Source: Planctomycetaceae bacterium (GTDB lineage: Bacteria > Planctomycetota > Planctomycetia > Pirellulales > Lacipirellulaceae). Taken from it: 64,000 nucleotides of DNA. The notes under the pieces were generated by a model. The model was not told where the DNA came from. It ran no database searches and saw only the letters and a list, made by a program, of their open reading frames with translations. The position numbers were made by a program, and so were the translations under genes. Shown here piece after piece: positions 39,036 to 47,081 of this stretch. The DNA lies in assembly GCA_002702655.1 (NCBI GenBank), contig PABB01000018.1:182778-246777 (forward strand). Direction: 5' to 3'. Numbering within the stretch: the stretch's first letter is position 1; every line of letters begins with the position of its first letter.

Positions 39036-40330
39036 AAGTGCGTTGGCAAGCCAACGCCTAGATCCATGGACCAACTCAGACTGAACCATGCCCACAGGGG
39101 CCTCCGTCAAACAGAGGCCAATGCAATCAGCTTCGCACGTTGTGCCGTTTCAGCCCGTTCTAGGGCGTCGATCATCAGGCCGCAGGGGCTGCCGAAGCCC
39201 CGTCCTTGCGTAGTCGTGGAGGCGGTCCGCCAATCGTGTACGGTTCTCGATAGGTCAGCATGTGCCAGATGATCGTGGTCATCCGACGCATGACTGCCAC
39301 GCGTCCGATCTTGGAGCCGCGTCGCAACTTGATCCGCCGATACCACTCCCGCATTTTCGGGTCATGCTTCAGGAGGTGGACCACCAGTTGCCCCAGGATG
39401 AACCGCGCGGTCTTACTGCCTTGCTTGGTAATCGATCCCAAGCGGTCTTGAGCGTTGCCGCTATTGCGGCACCCAGGCGTCAGCCCGAAGTAATTGGCCA
39501 GGCTGCGAGGACGCGGGAATCGCTGGATGGGGCCGATCCGACTCGCCAGGGTCAGTCCACTGTAATGGCTGACTCCCGGAATGGTCATGAGTATCTGCGT
39601 TGCGTTGAGTAGGCAGTCGGAAGCTGTGCGGCTAGCACGCTCGGCAATCTCGTTGTCCACCTGGGCAATCTGTTCGTCGCAAATCTCCCACTCCTTCAAG
39701 AGCATGTCCATTTCCAGTCGATCGATGGGCGGGAGTTGAACATCGACAAGCCATCTGCGCCCGGCTCTGGTTTGAAACGTCTTGGTCGGATAGTGCCAGA
39801 TCAGATTGTAGCGATTGACGATTCGGCGAATCTTGTTGACCACGCGTATGCGACGTTGTCCAAGATTCTTCCGCAGCGACGTGAGTTGACGGTCTTCGCG
39901 TTCTTGTTGCGTCACCATGTAGACGCGCCGCAGCCCGCGCACGACCTGGCCGGCGGCCAGCCTCTGGCGATTGAGCCACAGCAGATCGGCCAGCTTCTGA
40001 GCGTCCCGCCGGTCGGTCTTCTTCTTGGACGGCTTTTCGGGATGAATCAACACGATCTGTCGACATTTCCGCCTTCGCAAATCTTCGACCAGCCAATCGT
40101 TGAAACCGCAGACTTCGAGGATCGCCATGAAATCGGGGTCTCTCTCGGTGAACTGCTCGAAGAACGCCTCGATCTTCTCGGAACGCGTACTCACTTGACG
40201 ACGCAACACCGTGTCGCCTGCTTCGTTACGTACGCAAATGGTGAGTTGCTTGGCATGTTGGTCAATGGCAAGGTACAACATCACTGGGTTCTCCTGGTGG
40301 TGTTGGCGAGCCAAACGGCTACGCCGTGTT
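39036..40330 (-). mobile_element. IS110-family insertion sequence, ends approximate
   Basis: It contains an intact transposase. Near-identical palindromic words flank the gene: gttggcaagccaa at 39042-39054 and gttggcgagccaa at 40302-40314 (12 of 13 identical), as expected for the subterminal repeats of the IS1111 subgroup. The noncoding end downstream of the gene (39055-39174, 120 bases) is longer than the upstream one (about 20 bases). Exact boundaries and a target duplication could not be set; IS110 elements usually make none. Confidence 0.65.
39175..40281 (-). CDS. IS110-family transposase (DEDD recombinase)
   Basis: 368 residues from the ATG at 40281, which has AGGAG 8 bases upstream; an in-frame start 33 bases earlier is less likely. 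The RuvC-like DEDD catalytic set is intact: Asp7 (YLAIDQH), Glu56 (AILEVCG), Asp90 and Asp93 (KTDRRDAQ). A coiled middle region follows, then the C-terminal transposase domain with the conserved PGVSHYSGLTLASRIGPIQR and GLTPGCRNSG blocks. The full length suggests activity. IS110 enzymes cut and join DNA with a guide (bridge) RNA made from the element's noncoding end. The gene sits between the recombinase remnant and the beta-propeller gene. Confidence 0.93.
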   Translation of the reverse strand: MLYLAIDQHAKQLTICVRNEAGDTVLRRQVSTRSEKIEAFFEQFTERDPDFMAILEVCGFNDWLVEDLRRRKCRQIVLIHPEKPSKKKTDRRDAQKLADLLWLNRQRLAAGQVVRGLRRVYMVTQQEREDRQLTSLRKNLGQRRIRVVNKIRRIVNRYNLIWHYPTKTFQTRAGRRWLVDVQLPPIDRLEMDMLLKEWEICDEQIAQVDNEIAERASRTASDCLLNATQILMTIPGVSHYSGLTLASRIGPIQRFPRPRSLANYFGLTPGCRNSGNAQDRLGSITKQGSKTARFILGQLVVHLLKHDPKMREWYRRIKLRRGSKIGRVAVMRRMTTIIWHMLTYREPYTIGGPPPRLRKDGASAAPAA

Positions 40331-40365
40331 TACCAAACCAGGAGAACCTATTTTTCTTGAGCCCG

Positions 40366-40447
40366 CCGCCTCTTTCATAGAATCAACTTCGCTCAATTTG
40401 AAGATCTGCCAATTCGCAGCGGTCGCGCCACCTCTGTAGATGCGAAA
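40366..40447. repeat. diverged repeat, copy 1
   Basis: 40366-40387 is an exact 22-base reverse complement of 51380-51401, and 40397-40447 matches 51420-51470 in direct orientation at 39 of 51 positions without gaps. The two parts therefore have opposite relative orientation in the two copies. Confidence 0.65.
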
Positions 40448-40706
40448 GCGTCAGATTCAGACGCAGGAGTGTGTCGACCAAGCGGGGAGCGGACCCTTCA
40501 GGGCCGCGGTCGTCCAAGCCGACGCGTCTTGGCGAGAGCGGACGGTGCGGCCGCTAGAGAGCGCCGGGCCGCAGGACGGCAGTATCTCGCTTGCGAGTGC
40601 GCGCCGGCTATCGCGAAGCAGCGACCGGGGCGCACGTTGGACTGACTGGTCATGCCGAATCGCTGCGCGTCCTGGATCGGACAGCGGTGCTTCGGACCTT
40701 AAGGCT
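40448..40706. other. spacer after the beta-propeller gene
   Basis: About 260 bases downstream of the stop of the SBBP gene. No supported gene or terminator. Confidence 0.35.
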
Positions 40707-42884
40707 TCAAGCCGCGAAAGCGTCGTCCGGCCAGCCGTCGCCGTCGGTATCGTCCTCCTGGTCGAGCAGTGAATTCCAATCCAAGTCGGCCAGATCCAGT
40801 CGCGTGACGTCGGCCAGCGTTTGGTCGGCCAGTTTCTTGTACGTCGGGCTGCGGAAGATGCCATCCCCGTCAGTGTAGCCCGACAGGGTCGTGCCGTCGG
40901 ACAGGGCGAGGTCGACCAGAACTCCGACCGCTGCCGCGTCGCCATCGTCAGCCACCTCGTTGAGATTCGAGTCCTGCCGCACCTCGACGACGATCGTCGT
41001 GAACACGCCCTGCGTCTCGAAGCGGATATCCCAGACGTAGATCTCGTTCGCCGCCGGCGGTGCTTCGTCGTCCAGATTCGTCACCGAGACGTCGGCCGGG
41101 TCGACGCCGTTGTAGTTTGAATCAGCGCTGACTGCGGGTTCCAGTCGAATCGTATAGTTCACGTCGCCGTCCAGGTCGTCGTCGTTCACGCCGCGGATCG
41201 TGACCGTCTGCGGCACGTCCCAGTTCGTGTCGTCGAACACGAGCGTCGTCGGCCCGTCAATCTCGCCTTCCGAATCGTCGCTGGTGGAGACGTTGATCGT
41301 CACCGGCGCTTGGGGCGGCGTGTCGAGCACGACGTCGAACGCGGCGGCGTCACCAGCTTCTGAAGTTTCCAGGCCGGCCACTGGCGTGACTGTTACGCCA
41401 GGCTCCGGCGGCGCGGGTTCACCCAGTCGGATCTTGGCGACGAATGCGTCGCTAACACCGCCATACGTTGTGTCATAGCCGCCAGCAATCCAAGCGGGGG
41501 AGTTCGGAGACTCCGTGGTACTCGCCACCACCAGGTTCCCGGATGTATCCACCGCGATCTTGGCGTTTCCTTCGTCGTTGATTCCACCGAGATAGGACGA
41601 CCAAACGAGTCCGCCATCTGCGGACAGTGCTGCGACGAATGAATCGGCGATTCCGCCATAATTCAGGTCGAAACCACCAACCATCCATTCACTCGAAGTT
41701 GTCGAGCCACCTACAAACAAATCGCCCGATGTGCCCATGGTTAGATCATAGGCTGTGTCCCCCTGATCGCCGCCCAAATAGCATGCCCATTGAGGGACGC
41801 CCTCAGAGTTGAATTTGGCGACGTATCCGTCGATGCCGCCTTGATATGAACCGGCAATTGGAATGGACTCCCAGCCGTTCCAGTGATCGGACTCCGTTAT
41901 GCCTGCCACAACAACATTCTGCTCATGATCGACGGCGACGCCCTTGTAGCCCATTTCACTGTCATCCCCGCCCAAGAACGTTGACCACAGGTGCGTCCCC
42001 GAGGCATCGAGTTTGATCAAGTAGGCGTCATAGGTTCCGCTCAGAGTTGTATCGAATCCATCGCGGATCCACTCTGACGAACCCGGCGACGGAGTCCGGC
42101 CTGTGAGATAAACAGCACCACTCACGTCGTCGATGGCAACACCTCGCGCACTTTCGTTTTCAGGGCCTCCCATTGATTGAGCCCAGACAAGTTGCCCACC
42201 ACCTGATATCTTGGCCGCGAAAGCATCATTGCTATCGTTCGGATTGAACGTCAAGCTCTGGCCAACAACGACAATATTGCTCTCCGCGTCCAGGTCAACA
42301 TCAAACAAAGTCTCGTAGGTTTTCTTTTCCGCGATGTCGGTAACGTAGGTGGACCAGAGGTGTTCACCTGCGGAGCTGAATTTCACAACAAAGCCGTCCG
42401 TTCTGTCGAGGCTCGTGTCGTACCCTCCGGAAATCCAGCCTTGGCTGTTTGTTTCGCCAACGACAATCACGTTATCATCCGCGTCAACTGCAACACCGAA
42501 ACCACGATCGTAGCTGTCTCCGCCAAGGATATTCTCCCACATGAGCTCGCCACGCGTGTAGGTTGCCGTGTCAGAACCCGCCAGCTTTGCGACGTACGCA
42601 TCGTCGTTGAAGTTGATCGAACCCACGATTAAGATGTCGCCGTTGGAATCGATGGCGACGTCGGTGACGGACTCCTCGGCCTCCGTTCCGAAATAGCTGG
42701 ACCAATCAAGCGCGGGCGTCGACGTCAACTCGCCGGCGAGTCCGGCATCGAGCAGGCATCGCGACTCCAAACGCTCCAGGGTCGGCATGAAGCGGGACCG
42801 GCAGGGACCGCGTCGAGCGACCGCCTTCCGGCGCCAGAATCCGCGGGATGGCTTGGGGGACCGCTTGAGTGTTTGCGCGAGCAT
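40707..42884 (-). CDS. SBBP beta-propeller protein with LEPR-XLL-like start and Calx-beta-like domain
   Basis: 725 residues. The N-terminus is basic and contains LERLESRCLLDAG, close to the planctomycete LEPR-XLL export motif. Several SBBP beta-propeller repeats follow (GVAVDADDNVIVVGETNSQG, DAYLIKLDASGTHLWSTFLG, GDLFVGGSTTS). A Calx-beta/Ig-like domain comes next (FDVVLDTPPQAPVTINVST), then an SdrD-like end (DSNLNEVADDGDAAAVGVLV) and a Ca-binding-type tail (DQEDDTDGDGWPDDAF). No PEP-CTERM tail is present. GC at third positions is lower than in core genes. It is probably a surface protein; the ligand is unknown. Confidence 0.8.
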   Translation of the reverse strand: MLAQTLKRSPKPSRGFWRRKAVARRGPCRSRFMPTLERLESRCLLDAGLAGELTSTPALDWSSYFGTEAEESVTDVAIDSNGDILIVGSINFNDDAYVAKLAGSDTATYTRGELMWENILGGDSYDRGFGVAVDADDNVIVVGETNSQGWISGGYDTSLDRTDGFVVKFSSAGEHLWSTYVTDIAEKKTYETLFDVDLDAESNIVVVGQSLTFNPNDSNDAFAAKISGGGQLVWAQSMGGPENESARGVAIDDVSGAVYLTGRTPSPGSSEWIRDGFDTTLSGTYDAYLIKLDASGTHLWSTFLGGDDSEMGYKGVAVDHEQNVVVAGITESDHWNGWESIPIAGSYQGGIDGYVAKFNSEGVPQWACYLGGDQGDTAYDLTMGTSGDLFVGGSTTSSEWMVGGFDLNYGGIADSFVAALSADGGLVWSSYLGGINDEGNAKIAVDTSGNLVVASTTESPNSPAWIAGGYDTTYGGVSDAFVAKIRLGEPAPPEPGVTVTPVAGLETSEAGDAAAFDVVLDTPPQAPVTINVSTSDDSEGEIDGPTTLVFDDTNWDVPQTVTIRGVNDDDLDGDVNYTIRLEPAVSADSNYNGVDPADVSVTNLDDEAPPAANEIYVWDIRFETQGVFTTIVVEVRQDSNLNEVADDGDAAAVGVLVDLALSDGTTLSGYTDGDGIFRSPTYKKLADQTLADVTRLDLADLDWNSLLDQEDDTDGDGWPDDAFAA

Positions 42885-43081
42885 GGAAACGAGCTCCTTT
42901 CTGCTCAGCGCGGGCGACGCGACCGTTATAATGGCGGGACGGTCGCCGGTGGCGCGTGACGCACGCGCTGAGGCGATGCCAGGCCGGCGAGCAGTTCGTT
43001 GTCAGCGGGATGCTTGCCGGCCGTCTTTAATAATGGGGATGTTGAATAGCGAATTGTTCTGGAGACTCTCTCCTAGCGACT

Positions 43082-45736
43082 TCAGCCGCCCCACGTGGGA
43101 GACGCCGGAATCTGAGTTTTCTTGAATCTTGATTCGATTCTTCGCCACCGCCCGATGATCGCTGCCGTGGCGATTCCCGCGGCCAGTAGCAAGCTGCTCG
43201 CCGGCTCCGACACGGCCAACCGAAGCTTGGCGACGAAGGCATCTAACGAACCGATGTTGGTCGCGGCGAAGCTTCCGGCGGTCTGGCCCGCGACGTAAAC
43301 GCTTCCTTGGCGGTCAAAGCAAACAGCTTCCGGGGTGTCGTCTTCACCCGTGCCGAACTGGCGGGTCCAGAGTTCCGCCCCAGCGGAATCGAAGAGGCGA
43401 ACGAAAGTGTCACGGCCCCCGGCGTTGTTTGCGCCCAAGTCTCCCTCTGTCATGCCCGCCACCCAGGCGTTGCCCCGGTCGTCTACGGCGACGTCGACAA
43501 GGAAATCGACAGCGCTGGTGTCGACGTCTCGGCACCATTGCAGCGCACCGCTGGTATCGTATTCTCTGAGAGAGCCGTACGGGTTAGGGCTTTCACCGCC
43601 GGGATGCGACGTAACGTAGGCATTGCCGAGTCGATCAGCAGCCACGCCGCGTCCCGAATCATAGAGGCTACTGCCATATTGAACGGTCCAACGCAAATCA
43701 AAGGTCGGGCTATAGGACATGAGGTACGCGTCGCGACTGCCGGCATTGGGTCCTCCAAGGCTGCCAGTGGTTCCCCCGGAAATATAGCAGTTTCCCTCGG
43801 CATCCACGGCGACTGCGGCGGGGAAGTCGGGACCACTAGTGCCAAACTGGCTAGACCCTTTCAACGTTCCTAACGGGTCAAATCTGGCAATGAACCCGTC
43901 AACGCCGCCACGACCTTCGCCAAAGAGATCGTCGACCGTACTTCCCGCAACGAAGACGTCGCCCCTCGGGTCAACGGCTACGCTAATGCCGTTGTCGGTT
44001 CCTTCTCCGCCAAACTGGCGGCCCCACAGGAGCGTGCCCGACGAGTTGTATTTCGCTAAAAACGCGTCATAGCCCCCGAAGCTCGTCGACCAAAGACTGC
44101 CATTTGTGAAGCCCGTCACGTAGACGTTTCCTGATTGGTCCGCGGCCACGTCGAGGCAAAGCTCGGTTTCAGCGGTCTCGAATTGGCGAATCCATGCGGG
44201 ATTGCCTTGCTCGTCCAGACGCGTCAGGAACACGTCGGCGCGACCGGCGTTGGCGGCGCCCATGCTGCCGCGCGTAGTTCCAGCAACGAAGACGTCGCCG
44301 AGGTCATTCGCAGCCACAGTGACGTTGCCTTCGTTCCCGGTCGTGCGAAACTGCCGGATCCATTCGAACTGCTGTGCGTGAAGGGAGGGCAGAAAGCACA
44401 ATGCCAATGCAGAACCGATTAAACCACTTGCTACGGGGCCGAACTCTCGCTGCGATCGTGGCGGGATGATCTGGAAGCGGCTTGCACGCCGGTACGTTCG
44501 GATCAAGCCTATTCTCTTGCGACATGCCAGCGAGACGCCAACTCCAAGTAGCAGCAGTATGCCGCTTGCCGGTTCGGGAACGGCATCGAGCCGTACCAGG
44601 AACGCCTCGCGATCACCGTTGGCGTTGGCTCCTGAACCTACGATGTAGCGACCGTTGGGAGAGATGTCGTTCGCATATGTGAGTGTCCAGCCCTTCAATG
44701 CATTCCCCAGGCCATACTCGTCCACCAAGACCTGTTGCAGAGATCGAATTCCCTGAGCGCGATCCCATAAAAACGCGCCGACCGCGTTTAGCGAATGGCC
44801 GACAATGTATTCTCCGGCTTCCGATGCGGCGTTCGGGTAGTACTTTCCGTCTGACGCGGGGCTCCAGCTTGGATCGAGCAAAACGACGCCTTCTTCGGCT
44901 GTCCAACGCCAGCCCATGCCCGTAACGAGTCCATTGTCTACAAGTGCTCCGCCCCAACCTACGATCACGCTGCCGTCAGGGGAAACGGCCTTGCTTTCAA
45001 GCGAGTAGATGTCGAAGTCAATTCCGGAGTCATCCAGGACTTGCGGTCCGATCCTATCCGTCCACATTGCAGCATGTGATTCGTCGCCTCCGACAATCAC
45101 ACCACCGTCGCTAGATACACTCCATGCTTTGCTGTCAGCTGCACCTGCCCGACTTCCAAGCCCGAGCATGCCTTTGCCTACGGTCCACACAAACGCTTCC
45201 GTCATGTTCGGCGTGAAGTCAAATGACCGACCGACGACTGTCAGTCCATCAGCCGAGACGCCATAGGCTTGCGAATGGTCGTATCCCGCAGGGTTTCCCA
45301 GTGGTAAGACGCCCTCGGATTCTGTCCATCGAAATGCTTGGTCGCTGGGCGAAGCAAAACCGACTACTACACTGCCACCGGCATTTACATCGGTCGCCTC
45401 TCCTTGGCCGCCGATCACGATCCGCTCCATTCCAACGTTAGGCGTCCATATGAATGGCTCTCTCGTTGCATGATAGTCGTAGACGGGCCCCGGAAATCCA
45501 GGAAGGTAGACTTCCGGCCCCGCGCTGCCGCCTACGACAGTTCGACCATCGTCAGAGACGCCTCGCGGTCGACTTTCGAAGAGTCCGCCCGGCAAGTCGC
45601 CCAGCGGAATGAACTCTGCGGCGGCAAGTCGCTGAGAAAGACCGCCGCAGAGACAATGAATAGAAAGAACAGCCGCCAGACTGCCGACGCGATGCCGCAG
45701 TCGCCAAGTCATGGATTTGGAAGCATGATCATGCAT
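43082..45736 (-). CDS. HAF-repeat and SBBP-propeller protein, apparent in-frame fusion of two PEP-CTERM proteins
   Basis: 884 residues. The ATG at 45736 is supported by GGGGAG eight bases upstream, and the longer frame above it looks non-coding. Residues 1-405 are an extracellular HAF-repeat protein (FIPLGDLPGGLFESRPRGVS, AFRWTESEGVLPLG) ending in a full PEP-CTERM tail (AVPEPASGILLLLGVGVSLA then CRKR). The frame then continues through a basic stretch into a second signal-like segment (SGLIGSALALCFLPSLHAQ, about 438-455) and an SBBP propeller (FEWIRQFRTTGNEGNVTVAA). This ends in another sorting tail (VSEPASSLLLAAGIATAAII). An internal TTG at 44506 with AAGAG upstream could start the second half separately. 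Confidence 0.75.
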   Translation of the reverse strand: MHDHASKSMTWRLRHRVGSLAAVLSIHCLCGGLSQRLAAAEFIPLGDLPGGLFESRPRGVSDDGRTVVGGSAGPEVYLPGFPGPVYDYHATREPFIWTPNVGMERIVIGGQGEATDVNAGGSVVVGFASPSDQAFRWTESEGVLPLGNPAGYDHSQAYGVSADGLTVVGRSFDFTPNMTEAFVWTVGKGMLGLGSRAGAADSKAWSVSSDGGVIVGGDESHAAMWTDRIGPQVLDDSGIDFDIYSLESKAVSPDGSVIVGWGGALVDNGLVTGMGWRWTAEEGVVLLDPSWSPASDGKYYPNAASEAGEYIVGHSLNAVGAFLWDRAQGIRSLQQVLVDEYGLGNALKGWTLTYANDISPNGRYIVGSGANANGDREAFLVRLDAVPEPASGILLLLGVGVSLACRKRIGLIRTYRRASRFQIIPPRSQREFGPVASGLIGSALALCFLPSLHAQQFEWIRQFRTTGNEGNVTVAANDLGDVFVAGTTRGSMGAANAGRADVFLTRLDEQGNPAWIRQFETAETELCLDVAADQSGNVYVTGFTNGSLWSTSFGGYDAFLAKYNSSGTLLWGRQFGGEGTDNGISVAVDPRGDVFVAGSTVDDLFGEGRGGVDGFIARFDPLGTLKGSSQFGTSGPDFPAAVAVDAEGNCYISGGTTGSLGGPNAGSRDAYLMSYSPTFDLRWTVQYGSSLYDSGRGVAADRLGNAYVTSHPGGESPNPYGSLREYDTSGALQWCRDVDTSAVDFLVDVAVDDRGNAWVAGMTEGDLGANNAGGRDTFVRLFDSAGAELWTRQFGTGEDDTPEAVCFDRQGSVYVAGQTAGSFAATNIGSLDAFVAKLRLAVSEPASSLLLAAGIATAAIIGRWRRIESRFKKTQIPASPTWGG

Positions 45737-45902
45737 GGCTTCAACTCCCCTGATTTCGCCACCGAGGTGAACTATCGCGTCGTGGTCGCCATGTCGATTT
45801 CTCGACGGCCTAGTCAGTGCCCTGCCAGTTGCGCGGCGAACCTCACGCGAAAACTCTTGATTTCTCTGCTGGCTTTTCAGCTTCCGGGTTTGCGCCCGAT
45901 GG

Positions 45903-46127
45903 TTATTTCTCCCTCGCGTTGTCCGACGACGCCGTATCTCCCTGCCCCCTTTGGACTTCGGACGGCCCGGCGGCATCCACCTCCAATTCTGTCAATGGCT
46001 GTGGCGACGCGGCTGGCGGCGGGGCCGGATGCGCCGGGATGACCGCCTGCTCCTGGCCGTCGCATCCAGTGACGCCGCCCAACGCCACGACGAAGGTCGC
46101 GATTGTGAGACGAAGGTCGGGCGACAT
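45903..46127 (-). CDS. small lipoprotein
   Basis: 74 residues. The signal IATFVVALGGVTGC carries a plausible lipobox (VTGC), then a short Pro/Glu-rich tail with no domain. It lies 27 bases after the DUF1559 gene of the sigma-kinase operon and probably ends that transcript. Function unknown; its partner position is like the lipoprotein next to the other DUF1559 gene, although it lacks the transthyretin-like domain. Confidence 0.6.
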   Translation of the reverse strand: MSPDLRLTIATFVVALGGVTGCDGQEQAVIPAHPAPPPAASPQPLTELEVDAAGPSEVQRGQGDTASSDNAREK

Positions 46128-46154
46128 GGCTGGTCCTCTGCGCTTAACGCGCCG

Positions 46155-47081
46155 TTAATCTTGAATCTGCAGCGTGCTGCCGAGCACGTCGCCGTCGGCG
46201 ATCCCGCCCAGCGCCATCAAGACGTGGTGGTCGATCTCGTCGATGAGCGGTCGCACGGAACCGTCGACGAACCCGAACTGAACGATGCCGGGATGCTCGC
46301 TGTGGAACTGAAACGCTTGATGTCCCAGGCCGACGGCCGTCATCAACGGGCCTCCGCCCATCCAGGCATGGGGATACTCGACGTCGCCCCGCGCGCCGGT
46401 CGTCTCGCCGCACAACAGGGTCTGGCTGACGCCGTCGACAATGTGCTTCATGCGCGTCATCGAACGGTCGGTGAACACGCCTTGGTAATCGTCCCACTCG
46501 GTGTCGGTCACCCCGTAGGCCCCGGCGCAGCCGAGGTAGTCGGTCGCCCCGAGCAACTCGTCGCCGGGAGCGTTGCGGGCTAATGCGCTCACCCACACGG
46601 TTCCGGGGAACGGCTCGAAGTAGTAGTGCACAAGCATGATCGCGCCGGTCTGCTCGCGCGGCGCCGAGGGGCAGCGGAGCACCGGAAGTTGGGCCTGAGC
46701 GATGCCGTACGTGTCCGCGTCGACCCACCACGAGTCGTCGCAGCGCCGAACATCGAGGTCAACCGCAATGCGGTCCGAAACTGTCGACATCTCCAGGTAC
46801 GGCAGCAGGTAAGGCAAGTGCCCGACGAACTGGAACTCGAACGGCGGCCAGACCTCGACGGGCTCTCCAGGCCCCTGATAGCCCGGCGGGAAACAGCCGT
46901 GGGCCCCGTGGTAAGAGTTGGCGGCGATCGCGATCTGTCGGAGGCGACTCGCGCACTGCGTGCGTCGGGCCGCTTCACGAGCGCTCTGAATGGCCGGCAA
47001 CAATAACGAGACCAGCGTGCCGATAATCGCCATCGACACCAGCACTTCGACGAGCGAGAAACCGCGTCGCGATGAGATCAT
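46155..47081 (-). CDS. DUF1559 pseudopilin-like protein
   Basis: 308 residues with a prepilin-type N-terminus (RRGFSLVEVLVSMAIIGTLV, Glu at +5) and the usual SAREAARRTQCASRLRQ helix. The H-X9-DG signature is perfect: HPGIVQFGFVDGS. Its ATG overlaps the kinase stop as ATGA (47081-47078), so translation is coupled to the kinase. A DUF1559 pseudopilin encoded inside a sigma/kinase operon is notable and suggests the kinase senses or controls envelope assembly. Confidence 0.92.
   Translation of the reverse strand: MISSRRGFSLVEVLVSMAIIGTLVSLLLPAIQSAREAARRTQCASRLRQIAIAANSYHGAHGCFPPGYQGPGEPVEVWPPFEFQFVGHLPYLLPYLEMSTVSDRIAVDLDVRRCDDSWWVDADTYGIAQAQLPVLRCPSAPREQTGAIMLVHYYFEPFPGTVWVSALARNAPGDELLGATDYLGCAGAYGVTDTEWDDYQGVFTDRSMTRMKHIVDGVSQTLLCGETTGARGDVEYPHAWMGGGPLMTAVGLGHQAFQFHSEHPGIVQFGFVDGSVRPLIDEIDHHVLMALGGIADGDVLGSTLQIQD

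Noticed and set aside
42926-42931. TATAAT on the plus strand near 42.9 kb
   Set aside because: No matching -35 and no plus-strand gene downstream.
45737-45976. Longer N-terminus for the HAF/SBBP fusion gene
   Set aside because: Basic low-complexity text; the ATG at 45736 has a GGGGAG site and gives a reasonable signal peptide.
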